A DNA stretch of 41,383 nt from Clostridia bacterium (GTDB lineage: Bacteria > Bacillota > Clostridia > Oscillospirales > Acutalibacteraceae): NCBI GenBank assembly GCA_017381035.1, contig JAFOCW010000012.1, positions 1 to 41,383 of the forward strand, written 5' to 3'. Below are positions 1 to 7,786 of this stretch, in pieces (within the stretch, counting starts at the first letter, position 1; every line of letters begins with the position of its first letter). The notes beneath the pieces were generated by a model. It searched no databases. It worked only from the letters and a program-made list of their open reading frames with translations, and had not been told where the DNA came from. A program made the position numbers and the translations under genes.

Positions 1-12
1 CCACCGGCACCA
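1..12 (+). tRNA. 3' end of a tRNA gene (partial)
   Basis: The first twelve bases look like the tail of a tRNA: an acceptor 3' strand CACCGGC (2-8), discriminator A9 and an encoded CCA (10-12). A strong terminator follows at once. The matching 5' strand would be GCCGGTG, a common tRNA start. The body lies outside the window, so the amino acid cannot be told. This is inference from a very short stretch. Confidence 0.5.
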
Positions 13-43
13 AAAAAAGACAGTCTTCGGACTGTCTTTTTTT
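12..43 (+). terminator. Rho-independent terminator after the tRNA
   Basis: A perfect stem, GACAGTC / GACTGTC, is closed by a UUCG tetraloop. It is flanked by seven A before and seven T after, so it can work in both directions. On the plus strand it would end the tRNA transcript. Confidence 0.9.
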
Positions 44-204
44 ATACATGCCGTAGGCTTGGTATGTAATCCGCTTCAGCGGAATGTAATCACGCTTTAG
101 CGTGTATGTTATTGTTACGTTTCTGTTCGGCATGATTACATACGCAACTTTGTTGCAATTACATACAACACTGTGTGTTGATTACATTCACACCTGCGGT
201 GTGA
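44..204. repeat. Array of small hairpins joined by ATGTAAT / ATTACAT linkers
   Basis: Five perfect mini-hairpins occur in a row: TCCGC/GCGGA (70-83, loop TTCA), CACGC/GCGTG (91-104, loop TTTA), GCAAC/GTTGC (144-156), CAACAC/GTGTTG (166-180) and TCACACC/GGTGTGA (188-204). The last three have 3-base loops. The stems differ in sequence but all pair. The linkers are ATGTAAT (64-70, 84-90) in the left half and its reverse complement ATTACAT (135-141, 158-164, 181-187) in the right half, so the two halves can also pair with each other. CATGCCG (47-53) and CGGCATG (128-134) form a further inverted repeat. No open reading frame of note is present. This looks like a dispersed palindromic element beside a tRNA rather than a gene. 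Confidence 0.8.
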
Positions 205-273
205 TTTGTTAAGTACGGGGTCGGACCCGAGAGGGTTTGGCGTTAATAAAAAGCAAATATTTTAATTTTTAAC

Positions 274-301
274 TTGCTTTTTTTGATTTATGAACTATAA
301 T
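274..301 (+). promoter_or_regulatory. Sigma-A-type promoter of the MFS gene
   Basis: TTGCTT (274-279), a 16-base spacer and TATAAT (296-301) lie 33 bases before the MFS start codon. The -35 box also forms the right arm of an AAAAAGCAA / TTGCTTTTT inverted repeat (248-282) followed by T's. That stem could act as a weak terminator or operator. Confidence 0.5.
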
Positions 302-333
302 GTCTTTAGTTTAAGCATTTCAGGAGTATTTTT

Positions 334-1572
334 ATGACCAAACATGCGAGAGTTAAGTTTGCTTGTTATACGGCAAATTCATCTATGGCTATTGTAAGCC
401 ATCTTTCACCTGTACTATTTTTAACCTTCAGGGAAATTTACGGTATTTCGTATTCCCTTTTAGGTCTTTTGGTTGTAATTAACTTTACAACACAATTACT
501 TATTGATTTATTGTTTTCCTTCTTTTCGCACAAGTTCAACATACCTAAGGTTGTAAAGGCTATGCCCATGCTCACCTTTACCGGCCTTTTGGTATACGCT
601 ATCTGGCCCGTTTTAATGCCGAGCACAGCTTATGTGGGACTTGCAATAGGTACGGTTATATTCTCGGCTTCAAGCGGTTTTAACGAAGTGCTTATAAGCC
701 CCATTATTGCGGCTTTGCCGTCCGACGAGCCCGACCGTGAAATGAGCAAGCTTCACTCGGTTTATGCCTGGGGCCTTGTTGGCGTTGTTATTTTCTCTAC
801 CCTGTTCCTGTTTATTTTCGGCAAGCAAAACTGGGTTTACCTTGTGCTTCTTTTAATGATTGAGCCCCTTATTTCATACTTTGCTTTTTTTGGTGCCGAA
901 ATTCCCGAAATGGAAACACCCGAAAAAATTTCGGGCGCGCTTTCTTTCTTTAAAAACGGCACCGTCTGGCTTTTTGTTTTTGCAATATTCTTAGGCGGAG
1001 CCAGCGAATGCACAATGTCCCAGTGGAGCTCGAGTTACTTAGAAAAGGCACTTTCTATTCCTAAGGTGTGGGGCGACGTTTTCGGGGTTGCACTGTTTGG
1101 TCTTACCCTGGCACTTGGTCGTACAACGTATGCAAAATTTGGCAAAAACATTAAAAACGTTTTATTCTTAGGCTCTGTTGGAGCCGCCGTTTGCTACCTG
1201 GTAGCAGCCGTATCTATGTCGCCGATAATTGCGCTTATAGCCTGCGCCCTTACCGGTTTTTGTACGTCTATGTTATGGCCCGGTAGTCTTGTTGCCGCAA
1301 CCGATGCAATACCAAACAGCGGTGTTTTCATATTTGCCATTATGGCGGCAGGCGGCGACCTTGGCGGCTCGCTTGGACCGCAGCTTGTAGGCCTTGTAAC
1401 CGATGCAGTAATAGGCTCGCCTAAATCCTTAAGCTTAATGGAAAGCTTAGGCCTTACCGCAGAACAGCTTGGAATGAAGGTAGGTCTTTTTGCAGGAATG
1501 TTCTTCCCGCTGCTTGCAATTTTAGTATTCGGTTACATTAAGTTCAGAAAGAATAAAAAATGCAGTGGTTAA
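334..1572 (+). CDS. MFS transporter, 412 aa
   Basis: A multi-pass inner-membrane protein of about twelve hydrophobic segments, the usual size for the major facilitator superfamily. A charged loop lies near the middle, around EIPEMETPEK. The segment GGASECTMSQW after this loop resembles the FucP/sugar-permease-like branch of MFS, so a sugar or small organic substrate is the best guess, but no substrate residue is diagnostic. The start ATG follows AGGAG at seven bases. The gene is alone on its strand, with its own promoter upstream and a terminator hairpin that includes its stop codon. Family assignment is firm; substrate is unknown. Confidence 0.85.
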   Translation: MTKHARVKFACYTANSSMAIVSHLSPVLFLTFREIYGISYSLLGLLVVINFTTQLLIDLLFSFFSHKFNIPKVVKAMPMLTFTGLLVYAIWPVLMPSTAYVGLAIGTVIFSASSGFNEVLISPIIAALPSDEPDREMSKLHSVYAWGLVGVVIFSTLFLFIFGKQNWVYLVLLLMIEPLISYFAFFGAEIPEMETPEKISGALSFFKNGTVWLFVFAIFLGGASECTMSQWSSSYLEKALSIPKVWGDVFGVALFGLTLALGRTTYAKFGKNIKNVLFLGSVGAAVCYLVAAVSMSPIIALIACALTGFCTSMLWPGSLVAATDAIPNSGVFIFAIMAAGGDLGGSLGPQLVGLVTDAVIGSPKSLSLMESLGLTAEQLGMKVGLFAGMFFPLLAILVFGYIKFRKNKKCSG

Positions 1573-1586
1573 CCACTGCATTTTTT
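1555..1586. terminator. Bidirectional terminator between convergent MFS and ABC genes
   Basis: A perfect 20-base palindrome (1561-1580, arms TGCAGTGG / CCACTGCA) has six A before and six T after. The TAA stop of the MFS gene sits in the loop, and the stop of the minus-strand ABC gene lies just beyond the T-run. It serves both genes. Confidence 0.9.
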
Positions 1587-3768
1587 ATTCTTTATTTTTA
1601 TTCATTTCAAGCTGGGCCATAACAAGTCCGTAATAAATACCTTTAAGCTGAAGCAGTTCGTTATGGGTGCCAAGCTCTTCAACTTTTTTATCGTTTATTA
1701 CGGCAATTCGGTCGGCATTGCGAAGGGTGGAAAGTCTGTGGGCAATTGCGAAGGTGGTTCTTCCCTTGCGAAGACGTTCGAAGGCTTCTTGTATTTGGTA
1801 TTCGCTTTCGGTATCGAGTGCCGAAGTTGCCTCGTCCAAAATAAGAATTTTGGGGTTGGTTAAAATGGCTCGGGCAATAGCAATTCTTTGTTTTTCGCCG
1901 CCCGACAGCATATGTCCTTTTTCGCCGATATAGGTGTTATAGCCGTCTGGAAGCTTGCATATAAATTCGTGAGCATTGGCGCTTTTGGCCGCCTTTATTA
2001 TATCGAGCATGGAAGCCGACGGGTTGGCAAAACGTATATTATCGAGCACGGTGCCTGCAAAAAGGAAGGTTTCCTGCAGAACTACGCCTATGCTTGAATG
2101 ATAAGAAGCTAAGTCGAGGTCTTTAATATTGTTGCCGTCAATTAAAATTTCGCCTTCGTCGGTATCGTAAAGGCGCATAATAAGATTTATAAGGGTTGAT
2201 TTTCCGCAACCCGACGAGCCGACAAGGCCTATCATTTCGCCTTTTTTAACCTTAAGGGAAAGGTTTTCGAGCACCGGTTCGTAGGAATTGTAGCCGAAGG
2301 TAATATTATTTATTTCAATATTGCCTTCAATTTCTTTTTTAAGCGCATTTTCCTTGTTGATTATGCCGGGTACTTCATCTAAAATATCGTAAATACGCTC
2401 AAGGCTTGTGGTCATATTTATAATGCGTCTTGGCAGGAAGGACATCCAGGAAAGCGGTCCTAAAAGCATTCCTGCATAAGAAATAAACTGCATAAGCTCG
2501 CCCACGGTCATACTGCCTTCAAGCACGCCCATACCGCCAAGGTAGGTAATCAGGTATGAACCGAAGGCTAAAAGCAGTGATAAAAACGGGAAGAATATGG
2601 CGAAAAAGGTTTCGTTGCTGCGCTGAACGTCGGCAAGCTTATCGTTAAGCTTGCAAAATTCTTCAACTTCTTCCTTTTCTTTGCCGTAGGTCTTAACTAT
2701 ACGAATACCCGAAAGCACGTCCTGAAGCTTATTGTGAATTCTGTCGGAACGTCGGTGCTGATTATGGAATATGCGTCTGATTTTGGGCCAGAAGGTACGG
2801 GCAAAAATAATTATTAAGGGCGCAAAGGCGAAGGCGGCAAGCGCAAGTTTCCAGTTTAAAACAAGCATAAGCACAGCCAAAGAAACAAGCGTTACAAGCA
2901 TACCGAACATATTGCAGAAGCAGTCGCATATAAAGCCACGCACGTGGTTGGTATCGTTCATGACCCTTTCAATTACGGCGCCCGGATTTCGTTTATCTAA
3001 AAAGGAAAGCGAAAGCTTTTGAATATGGTTATTAAGCTGAGCCCTTAACCTATATGAAACGCCTATGCCAAGCTTATTGCAAAGGTAGGTTCTGTAAAGA
3101 TAGCCGATGGCCGACACTAAAGTTATGCCGAAATAAACGGCAAAAACTACAAGCACGTTTAAAGCGGTACCCTTGCCCGTTACAAGATAGCCATCTACGA
3201 AATAGCGCAAAACGAACTGTACCGATAAATCTATTGCACTGCCAAAAAGCATTAGAGCCACTATGACTACAAGTGTTGCGGCGTGCGGCTTGCAGATGTT
3301 TATTAGTCGGTTAAAATTTCTGTGCTCTTTATCGCACTTGGGGCAATGGCTGGTACCGGGAAGCACCCTTCCGCATTTTTTACAGTACTTTTCCCTTTCG
3401 GTATTTACTACCCTTTTATCTGTTTTGCCCTCACTTAACCATTTAATACCTTTAGCAAGGCAGAAAAAACGGGAAATATGGGTCATACTGCAACGGGCGA
3501 GCATAATTTCTTCGCCGTCGATGCTGACTGTAAGAATACCGCCGTTTACCAGGTTTATACAGCTTGCAGACTGAACACTGCTAATTGGTATGAACTTTTC
3601 TTCTTCGCCCAAAATGAATATTTCTTTTTCGGTCGCACCGATATAAAGCCTGTCGGTATAGTTGCCCGTCAGACTTAGGTCGGTTTTAATGCAATATATA
3701 GGCTCGGCGGCGGTTTTATTTGCCAGCCTTTGCCGCAATTCATTTGGAAGTTTTAGGTTAAGTTCCAC
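1585..3768 (-). CDS. ABC half-transporter with N-terminal soluble domain and zinc ribbon, 727 aa
   Basis: A fused permease-ATPase of the type-IV exporter class. Residues 1-120 form a soluble, beta-rich domain that may be PH-like. A CxxC...CxxC zinc-ribbon motif follows at about 127-143 (CKKCG, CPKCD). Six membrane helices span roughly 160-440. The nucleotide-binding domain has Walker A GSSGCGKST, Q-loop VLQETF, signature LSGGEKQR, Walker B ILILDEATSALD with the catalytic Glu, and H-loop AIAHRLST, so it should hydrolyse ATP. Ordinary exporters lack the N-terminal 150 residues. The start is GTG, seven bases beyond the DUF1854 stop, with GGAGAT as ribosome site. It probably forms a heterodimer with the ABC protein two genes upstream. 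Substrate unknown. Confidence 0.9.
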   Translation of the reverse strand: MELNLKLPNELRQRLANKTAAEPIYCIKTDLSLTGNYTDRLYIGATEKEIFILGEEEKFIPISSVQSASCINLVNGGILTVSIDGEEIMLARCSMTHISRFFCLAKGIKWLSEGKTDKRVVNTEREKYCKKCGRVLPGTSHCPKCDKEHRNFNRLINICKPHAATLVVIVALMLFGSAIDLSVQFVLRYFVDGYLVTGKGTALNVLVVFAVYFGITLVSAIGYLYRTYLCNKLGIGVSYRLRAQLNNHIQKLSLSFLDKRNPGAVIERVMNDTNHVRGFICDCFCNMFGMLVTLVSLAVLMLVLNWKLALAAFAFAPLIIIFARTFWPKIRRIFHNQHRRSDRIHNKLQDVLSGIRIVKTYGKEKEEVEEFCKLNDKLADVQRSNETFFAIFFPFLSLLLAFGSYLITYLGGMGVLEGSMTVGELMQFISYAGMLLGPLSWMSFLPRRIINMTTSLERIYDILDEVPGIINKENALKKEIEGNIEINNITFGYNSYEPVLENLSLKVKKGEMIGLVGSSGCGKSTLINLIMRLYDTDEGEILIDGNNIKDLDLASYHSSIGVVLQETFLFAGTVLDNIRFANPSASMLDIIKAAKSANAHEFICKLPDGYNTYIGEKGHMLSGGEKQRIAIARAILTNPKILILDEATSALDTESEYQIQEAFERLRKGRTTFAIAHRLSTLRNADRIAVINDKKVEELGTHNELLQLKGIYYGLVMAQLEMNKNKE

Positions 3769-3777
3769 TGTTATCTC

Positions 3778-4320
3778 CTATAAATACAGGTCGAGTTTTT
3801 TCATTTCCTTGGGGGTTAATTTGGTTACGTCTTTTATTTCGTAACGGTTTTGGTCGGAGTCTTTTATAATAACTCTGTTTTCGGTTCTGATTACCGAGCC
3901 CGACGAGCCCGAAGGGCTTGTGAATTTATGTTTACCCTTATTGGTAAGCACCGACCAATAGGTGTGGCCGTATTCTTCTTTTACCGAATAAACCTTTAAA
4001 ATTTCGGGCATAAAATAGCGCATTTCAAGCTGCTTATTAATAATGGCAACCGTTTGCTCATCAAAAGCTAAAAGGTCTTCAATAATGCCTATTTCTTCGG
4101 CCTTATCGTCGGCCGTTCTTACCGACAAAAATTCGTTTGGTGCAGTAAACGGGAAGGTGCAAATTACGTTAACCTGCCCTTTTTCTTCGCCGTTTAACAA
4201 AAGGGTTATAAAGCCGCCTTTGGTTTCGCTGAAGGTGGCGTTTTCTTTTGTAAGCTTATTAACCGACAAAAGCTTTTCAACCTCTTTAATTTCTTCTTGT
4301 AAAATATCTTTTTCTTGCAT
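3778..4320 (-). CDS. DUF1854 family protein, 180 aa
   Basis: A soluble protein that matches the DUF1854 pattern as I know it: an N-terminal half with ...EIGIIEDLLAFDEQ, then RYFMPEI, then VKEEYGHTYWSV, and a C-terminal NRYEIKDVTKL. No signal peptide or membrane segment is seen. The family has no known biochemical activity, but its genes are often found beside ABC exporters. Here it lies exactly between two ABC half-transporter genes. Its ribosome site (GGAGAT) is inside the last codons of the upstream ABC gene, and one base separates the stop from its ATG, so translation is coupled. A role as cytoplasmic subunit or regulator of the transporter is inferred. Confidence 0.85.
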   Translation of the reverse strand: MQEKDILQEEIKEVEKLLSVNKLTKENATFSETKGGFITLLLNGEEKGQVNVICTFPFTAPNEFLSVRTADDKAEEIGIIEDLLAFDEQTVAIINKQLEMRYFMPEILKVYSVKEEYGHTYWSVLTNKGKHKFTSPSGSSGSVIRTENRVIIKDSDQNRYEIKDVTKLTPKEMKKLDLYL

Positions 4321-4321
4321 T

Positions 4322-6640
4322 TTAATCTCCTATACCCCTCATTGCGAGAGCCTTGCTTTGTATTTGGAAGAGTTTAAAATATTCGCCTTTTTGAAGCATT
4401 AACTGCTTGTGTGTGCCTTCTTCAACAATTTTACCGCCGTCTATTACAACAAGCTTATCGGCATCCCTAAGGGTTGAAAGTCTGTGTGCGATAGAAAGGG
4501 TTGTGCGGTTTTTAACAAGCTTTTTAAGGGACGCCTGAATGTTTTTTTCGGTTTCGGTATCTACTGCGGCAGTTGCTTCGTCGAGTATTAAGATTTTAGG
4601 GTCGGCAAGAATTGCACGGGCAATGGAAATTCTTTGCCTTTCGCCGCCCGAAAGTCCCCTGCCGCCGCTACCTACCTGGGTATCGTAGCCGTCGGGCAGT
4701 TTACATATAAAATCGTGCGCAGATGCGGCAATTGCGGCATCTATTACGGCTTTGCGGTCGGCAGACGGGTTAGCGTAGGCAATATTTTCGAAAATTGTGC
4801 CTTTGAAAATATAGGTTTCCTGACTAACCAAAGCAATGTTTTTTCTAAGGTCGCAAAAACGCATATCACGAACGTTTACGCCGTCTATTAAAATTTCGCC
4901 TTCGTTTACGTCGTAAAGCCTTGTTATAAGGTTTACAAGGGTGGTTTTACCCGCACCCGATTTACCTACAATTCCAAGCATTTCGCCTGCATTTACAGAC
5001 AGCGATACGTTCTTTAGCACTTCCCTGTTTTCTTCGTAGCCGAAGGTAACGTCTTTAAGGGTTATATCGCCCTTGATTTCGGTTTTAGGTTCGGCGTTGG
5101 GGTCTTCGGTAACTTCGGGCTTTGCGTCGAGTATTTCGAAAATACGCTGTGCGGAATTCATTGAATCGGACCACCAACGGAATATGAAAGAGAAGAAGTT
5201 TGCAGGGCCGGAGAGCAGCGATACGTAGCCCGTAAAGGTCATAAGCGTGCCGTAGGTCATTTGCGGCTTGAATACTGCAAGTACAAATGCGGCGCCCACC
5301 GTAAAGGTTAAAACCGAAGACAGCGACTGTGCTATATGGTAAAGGGCAGTATATTTTACATCGAAATTCATAGCGTCGCTTTGTGCGGCGGCAACGTTCC
5401 CATTCACCTTTTGAAGCCTTACCCTTTCGCTTTCTTCACGGCCGAAGGCTCTTACCACCCTGGCGCCCGTAAGGTTATCGTTAAGCTTTGCTCGGAAATC
5501 ACGCGCGGTTTGGAAACGACGGCTGTTATAGTGCCACAAAACAGGCTCTAACTTAATACTTATAATAATTGCGGGCGGAAGAGTAGCAATTGCCACGGCC
5601 GCTAAAAGCGGACTTGTGGAAAACATTACTACACAAGAAAAAATTATAGTAAAAAGGTTAGGTAAAATGAAAGGTAAGCCATCAATAAAAATATTGGTAA
5701 CATTTGCGGCATCGCTTGTTATGCGGGACATGAGTCCGCCCGTCTCTTTACCCGTGAAGAAGGACACCGACAAATGCTGAATTGACGCAAAAACCTTGTT
5801 TTTAAGGTCGGCTACAACCTTTGGTACAATTTTGGCTACAAGTACACCCTGAATTATACCGAAAAGCTGTTGAAGTATTTTAACCCCGACCATCATTAAA
5901 ACAAGAATTAATAAAAACACCGCAAAATCTTCAAAAGGCAGAGCTTCAAAAACCGAGTTGGCCTTGTTTTTGGCAAGCACGGTATCGTAAAGCAGGCTGC
6001 CGTTAAGTATTGGCCAAACGGAATTTACAAGGGCCGATAATATGCATATAACGCAAATGACGGCAAGCTCAATTTTAAAAGGCTTAAAGCAGGACGCAAG
6101 ACGGAAGAAAATTTTACGCTTGTCCATACACTTAGGACAGATTTTTCTGTTCTTTTCGGGGTATGGCATTCCGCATTTGTGGCAGAATTCATCGTGCTTT
6201 TCTTCGAAAAGGCGTTCTTCTTTAATTTCTTCATTTTTAATAAGCGCATTAAGTATTTCGCAAACACGCATTACCCTGCCTTTGTAGGCATTGGTAAAGG
6301 CGCAGATAGGGGTCTGCTCGCCGTCGATTTCGGCGCTTAGCATACCGCCAACCACAAAGGTTGTTATTTTGGGATTATTTAAATCTTTAATGCTGTAGGA
6401 AGTAAAGGAAAACTCGCTAAAATCGGTTTCCTTTTTATTGGGGTCGGCAAAACCAAGTTTATTGTTTGTGCCTACAATAAGCGCAGTTTTAGTCAGAAGC
6501 AGAACAAAACGGCAAAATTCGCAGTTTGTATTCATATCTGCTTCGGCAAAAACAAGCAATTTTGAGCCTAAAAGCTTTTTAGTATCTACTAGTTGCTTTA
6601 AGCTTTCGGGCATTTCGGACAGTGGCCTTTTTTCCGACAT
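4322..6640 (-). CDS. ABC half-transporter with N-terminal soluble domain and zinc ribbon, 772 aa
   Basis: First gene of the ABC-DUF1854-ABC cassette. A soluble N-terminal domain (about 1-145) is followed by a zinc-ribbon motif with two CxxC pairs (CHKCG...CPKCM, about 152-168), six membrane helices, and an ATPase domain. That domain has Walker A GKSGAGKTT, Q-loop VSQETYIF, signature LSGGERQR, Walker B ILILDEATAAVD and H-loop SIAHRLST. All catalytic residues are present. The ATG at 6640 is chosen because AAGGAGTG precedes it by six bases; a longer GTG reading would start inside that ribosome site. It shares its architecture with the 727-aa partner, which suggests duplication and a heterodimer. 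Transported molecule unknown. Confidence 0.9.
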   Translation of the reverse strand: MSEKRPLSEMPESLKQLVDTKKLLGSKLLVFAEADMNTNCEFCRFVLLLTKTALIVGTNNKLGFADPNKKETDFSEFSFTSYSIKDLNNPKITTFVVGGMLSAEIDGEQTPICAFTNAYKGRVMRVCEILNALIKNEEIKEERLFEEKHDEFCHKCGMPYPEKNRKICPKCMDKRKIFFRLASCFKPFKIELAVICVICILSALVNSVWPILNGSLLYDTVLAKNKANSVFEALPFEDFAVFLLILVLMMVGVKILQQLFGIIQGVLVAKIVPKVVADLKNKVFASIQHLSVSFFTGKETGGLMSRITSDAANVTNIFIDGLPFILPNLFTIIFSCVVMFSTSPLLAAVAIATLPPAIIISIKLEPVLWHYNSRRFQTARDFRAKLNDNLTGARVVRAFGREESERVRLQKVNGNVAAAQSDAMNFDVKYTALYHIAQSLSSVLTFTVGAAFVLAVFKPQMTYGTLMTFTGYVSLLSGPANFFSFIFRWWSDSMNSAQRIFEILDAKPEVTEDPNAEPKTEIKGDITLKDVTFGYEENREVLKNVSLSVNAGEMLGIVGKSGAGKTTLVNLITRLYDVNEGEILIDGVNVRDMRFCDLRKNIALVSQETYIFKGTIFENIAYANPSADRKAVIDAAIAASAHDFICKLPDGYDTQVGSGGRGLSGGERQRISIARAILADPKILILDEATAAVDTETEKNIQASLKKLVKNRTTLSIAHRLSTLRDADKLVVIDGGKIVEEGTHKQLMLQKGEYFKLFQIQSKALAMRGIGD

Positions 6641-6663
6641 TTTGTTCACTCCTTTTTTTATTT

Positions 6664-6692
6664 ATAATAACACCGTTTTTTTACATTTGCAA
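6664..6692 (-). promoter_or_regulatory. Predicted promoter of the ABC-DUF1854-ABC operon
   Basis: On the minus strand TTGCAA (6687-6692), a 17-base spacer and TATTAT (6664-6669) lie between the AraC gene and the first ABC gene. This gives a leader of about 15-20 bases that carries the ribosome site. Read-through from araC is also possible, since no clear terminator separates them. Confidence 0.5.
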
Positions 6693-6731
6693 CTCCCTAC
6701 ATTGCGGTTTTTTATGATATGTAAAAGCCTT

Positions 6732-7652
6732 TTACAGTTCTTTTTTACGGCGTTCGACCGACTCTTTTCGGAAGACGGCAGGTGTTGTATTAACGTATTT
6801 TTTAAAAACACGGCTAAAATGCTGTACCGTTTTAAAGCCCACCATATTTGCAATATCTTTTATTGGCACGTCGGTAAAGGCAAGCTGCTTTTTAGCAATG
6901 GTAATACGGTGCCTTTTAAGGTACTCCATAACAGAGCAGTCGAAGGCGTTTTTCATTAAAGCCGACAGCACTGTTGGGTTTGTTCCGGCAGAAGATGAAA
7001 TTTTCGCAAGGGTAAGCGCTTCGCTGTAGTGGCTTTCTATGTAAAGCACGGCATCCCTAAGCCTTGTATCTTCAATAAGAAAACTGTTATCTGATTTTTC
7101 CAAGGCTGCACCGTAGCCTATGAGTCCGTACATTCTTTCTAAGGAAATTATAATTTCCATAAAATAGGAACGGCCCCTGCACGACCAATACCAATCGCGT
7201 TGTTGCTCAAGTTCTTCTATCATATAACCTGCCGACTGACTTATTTTTTCAAGGTAGGTTTCGCAAATGGGAATTATGTGTACCCCATCTAAAAAGGGTT
7301 TTAGCATAAACATATCGTGTGTGGTTGCGATATCGGAATACTTAGTATTCCTTAAAAGCCCAAAACACATATTTACATTAAGAAATTTAGGGTGAAAATA
7401 AACGGCGGTATATTCTGCCGAAGGTTTAACTTCAAAAACGGGACTTTCGGTTTCGTTAAAGCATAAAAAGACAGGTGCCGTGGCCTCCCTCATAGTGCCG
7501 TTTACTGAAAAGCCTATGCTGCCCCTTGTAAGAATTACCATAAGAAAGCAGTTGCCCATAATGCTGATACTATTAAGCGGCGCATTCTTTTCGCAATAAA
7601 TGTGTGCGACCTTGCCTTTATTATACTTTTTGCCTACTGTAAAAAACTCCAT
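6732..7652 (-). CDS. AraC/XylS-family transcriptional regulator, 306 aa
   Basis: The C-terminal 100 residues carry the double helix-turn-helix of AraC regulators: ALTLAKISSSAGTNPTVLSAL, then the second helix pair around IKDIANMVGFKTVQHFSRVFKKY and the closing TPAVFRK. The N-terminal 200 residues look like a cupin-type sensing domain that would bind a small effector, often a sugar in this family. The ATG at 7652 follows GGCGGTGAG; an upstream ATG in frame has no ribosome site. It lies between the GH16 operon (upstream) and the ABC cassette (91 bases downstream), all on one strand. It may control one or both, but its target cannot be read from sequence. Confidence 0.9.
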   Translation of the reverse strand: MEFFTVGKKYNKGKVAHIYCEKNAPLNSISIMGNCFLMVILTRGSIGFSVNGTMREATAPVFLCFNETESPVFEVKPSAEYTAVYFHPKFLNVNMCFGLLRNTKYSDIATTHDMFMLKPFLDGVHIIPICETYLEKISQSAGYMIEELEQQRDWYWSCRGRSYFMEIIISLERMYGLIGYGAALEKSDNSFLIEDTRLRDAVLYIESHYSEALTLAKISSSAGTNPTVLSALMKNAFDCSVMEYLKRHRITIAKKQLAFTDVPIKDIANMVGFKTVQHFSRVFKKYVNTTPAVFRKESVERRKKEL

Positions 7653-7745
7653 TTTCTCACCGCCTTTAAGCCTAATTTTACCATATAACAATTATTCCTA
7701 CAACAACAAAACTTTATCTGTTTCGCATTTATTTTTATCTGAAAC

Positions 7746-7783
7746 AAAAAAGCAAACGCACTAATTGTTGCGTTTGCTTTTTT
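7746..7783 (-). terminator. Terminator of the GH16 / tethered-protein operon
   Basis: The stem AGCAAACGCA / TGCGTTTGCT has an eight-base loop and A and T runs on both sides. It lies three bases past the stop of the 300-aa tethered protein, on the minus strand, and separates this operon from araC. Confidence 0.9.
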
Positions 7784-7786
7784 AGG

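Noticed and set aside
44..204. Possible CRISPR array
   Set aside because: Repeats are only 7 bases, they change orientation midway, and the spacers are palindromes. No cas gene is near.
3778..4320. Cyanophycin-related role for the DUF1854 protein
   Set aside because: Some DUF1854 proteins are annotated with cyanophycin genes in other bacteria, but no cyanophycin synthetase or cyanophycinase is present here.
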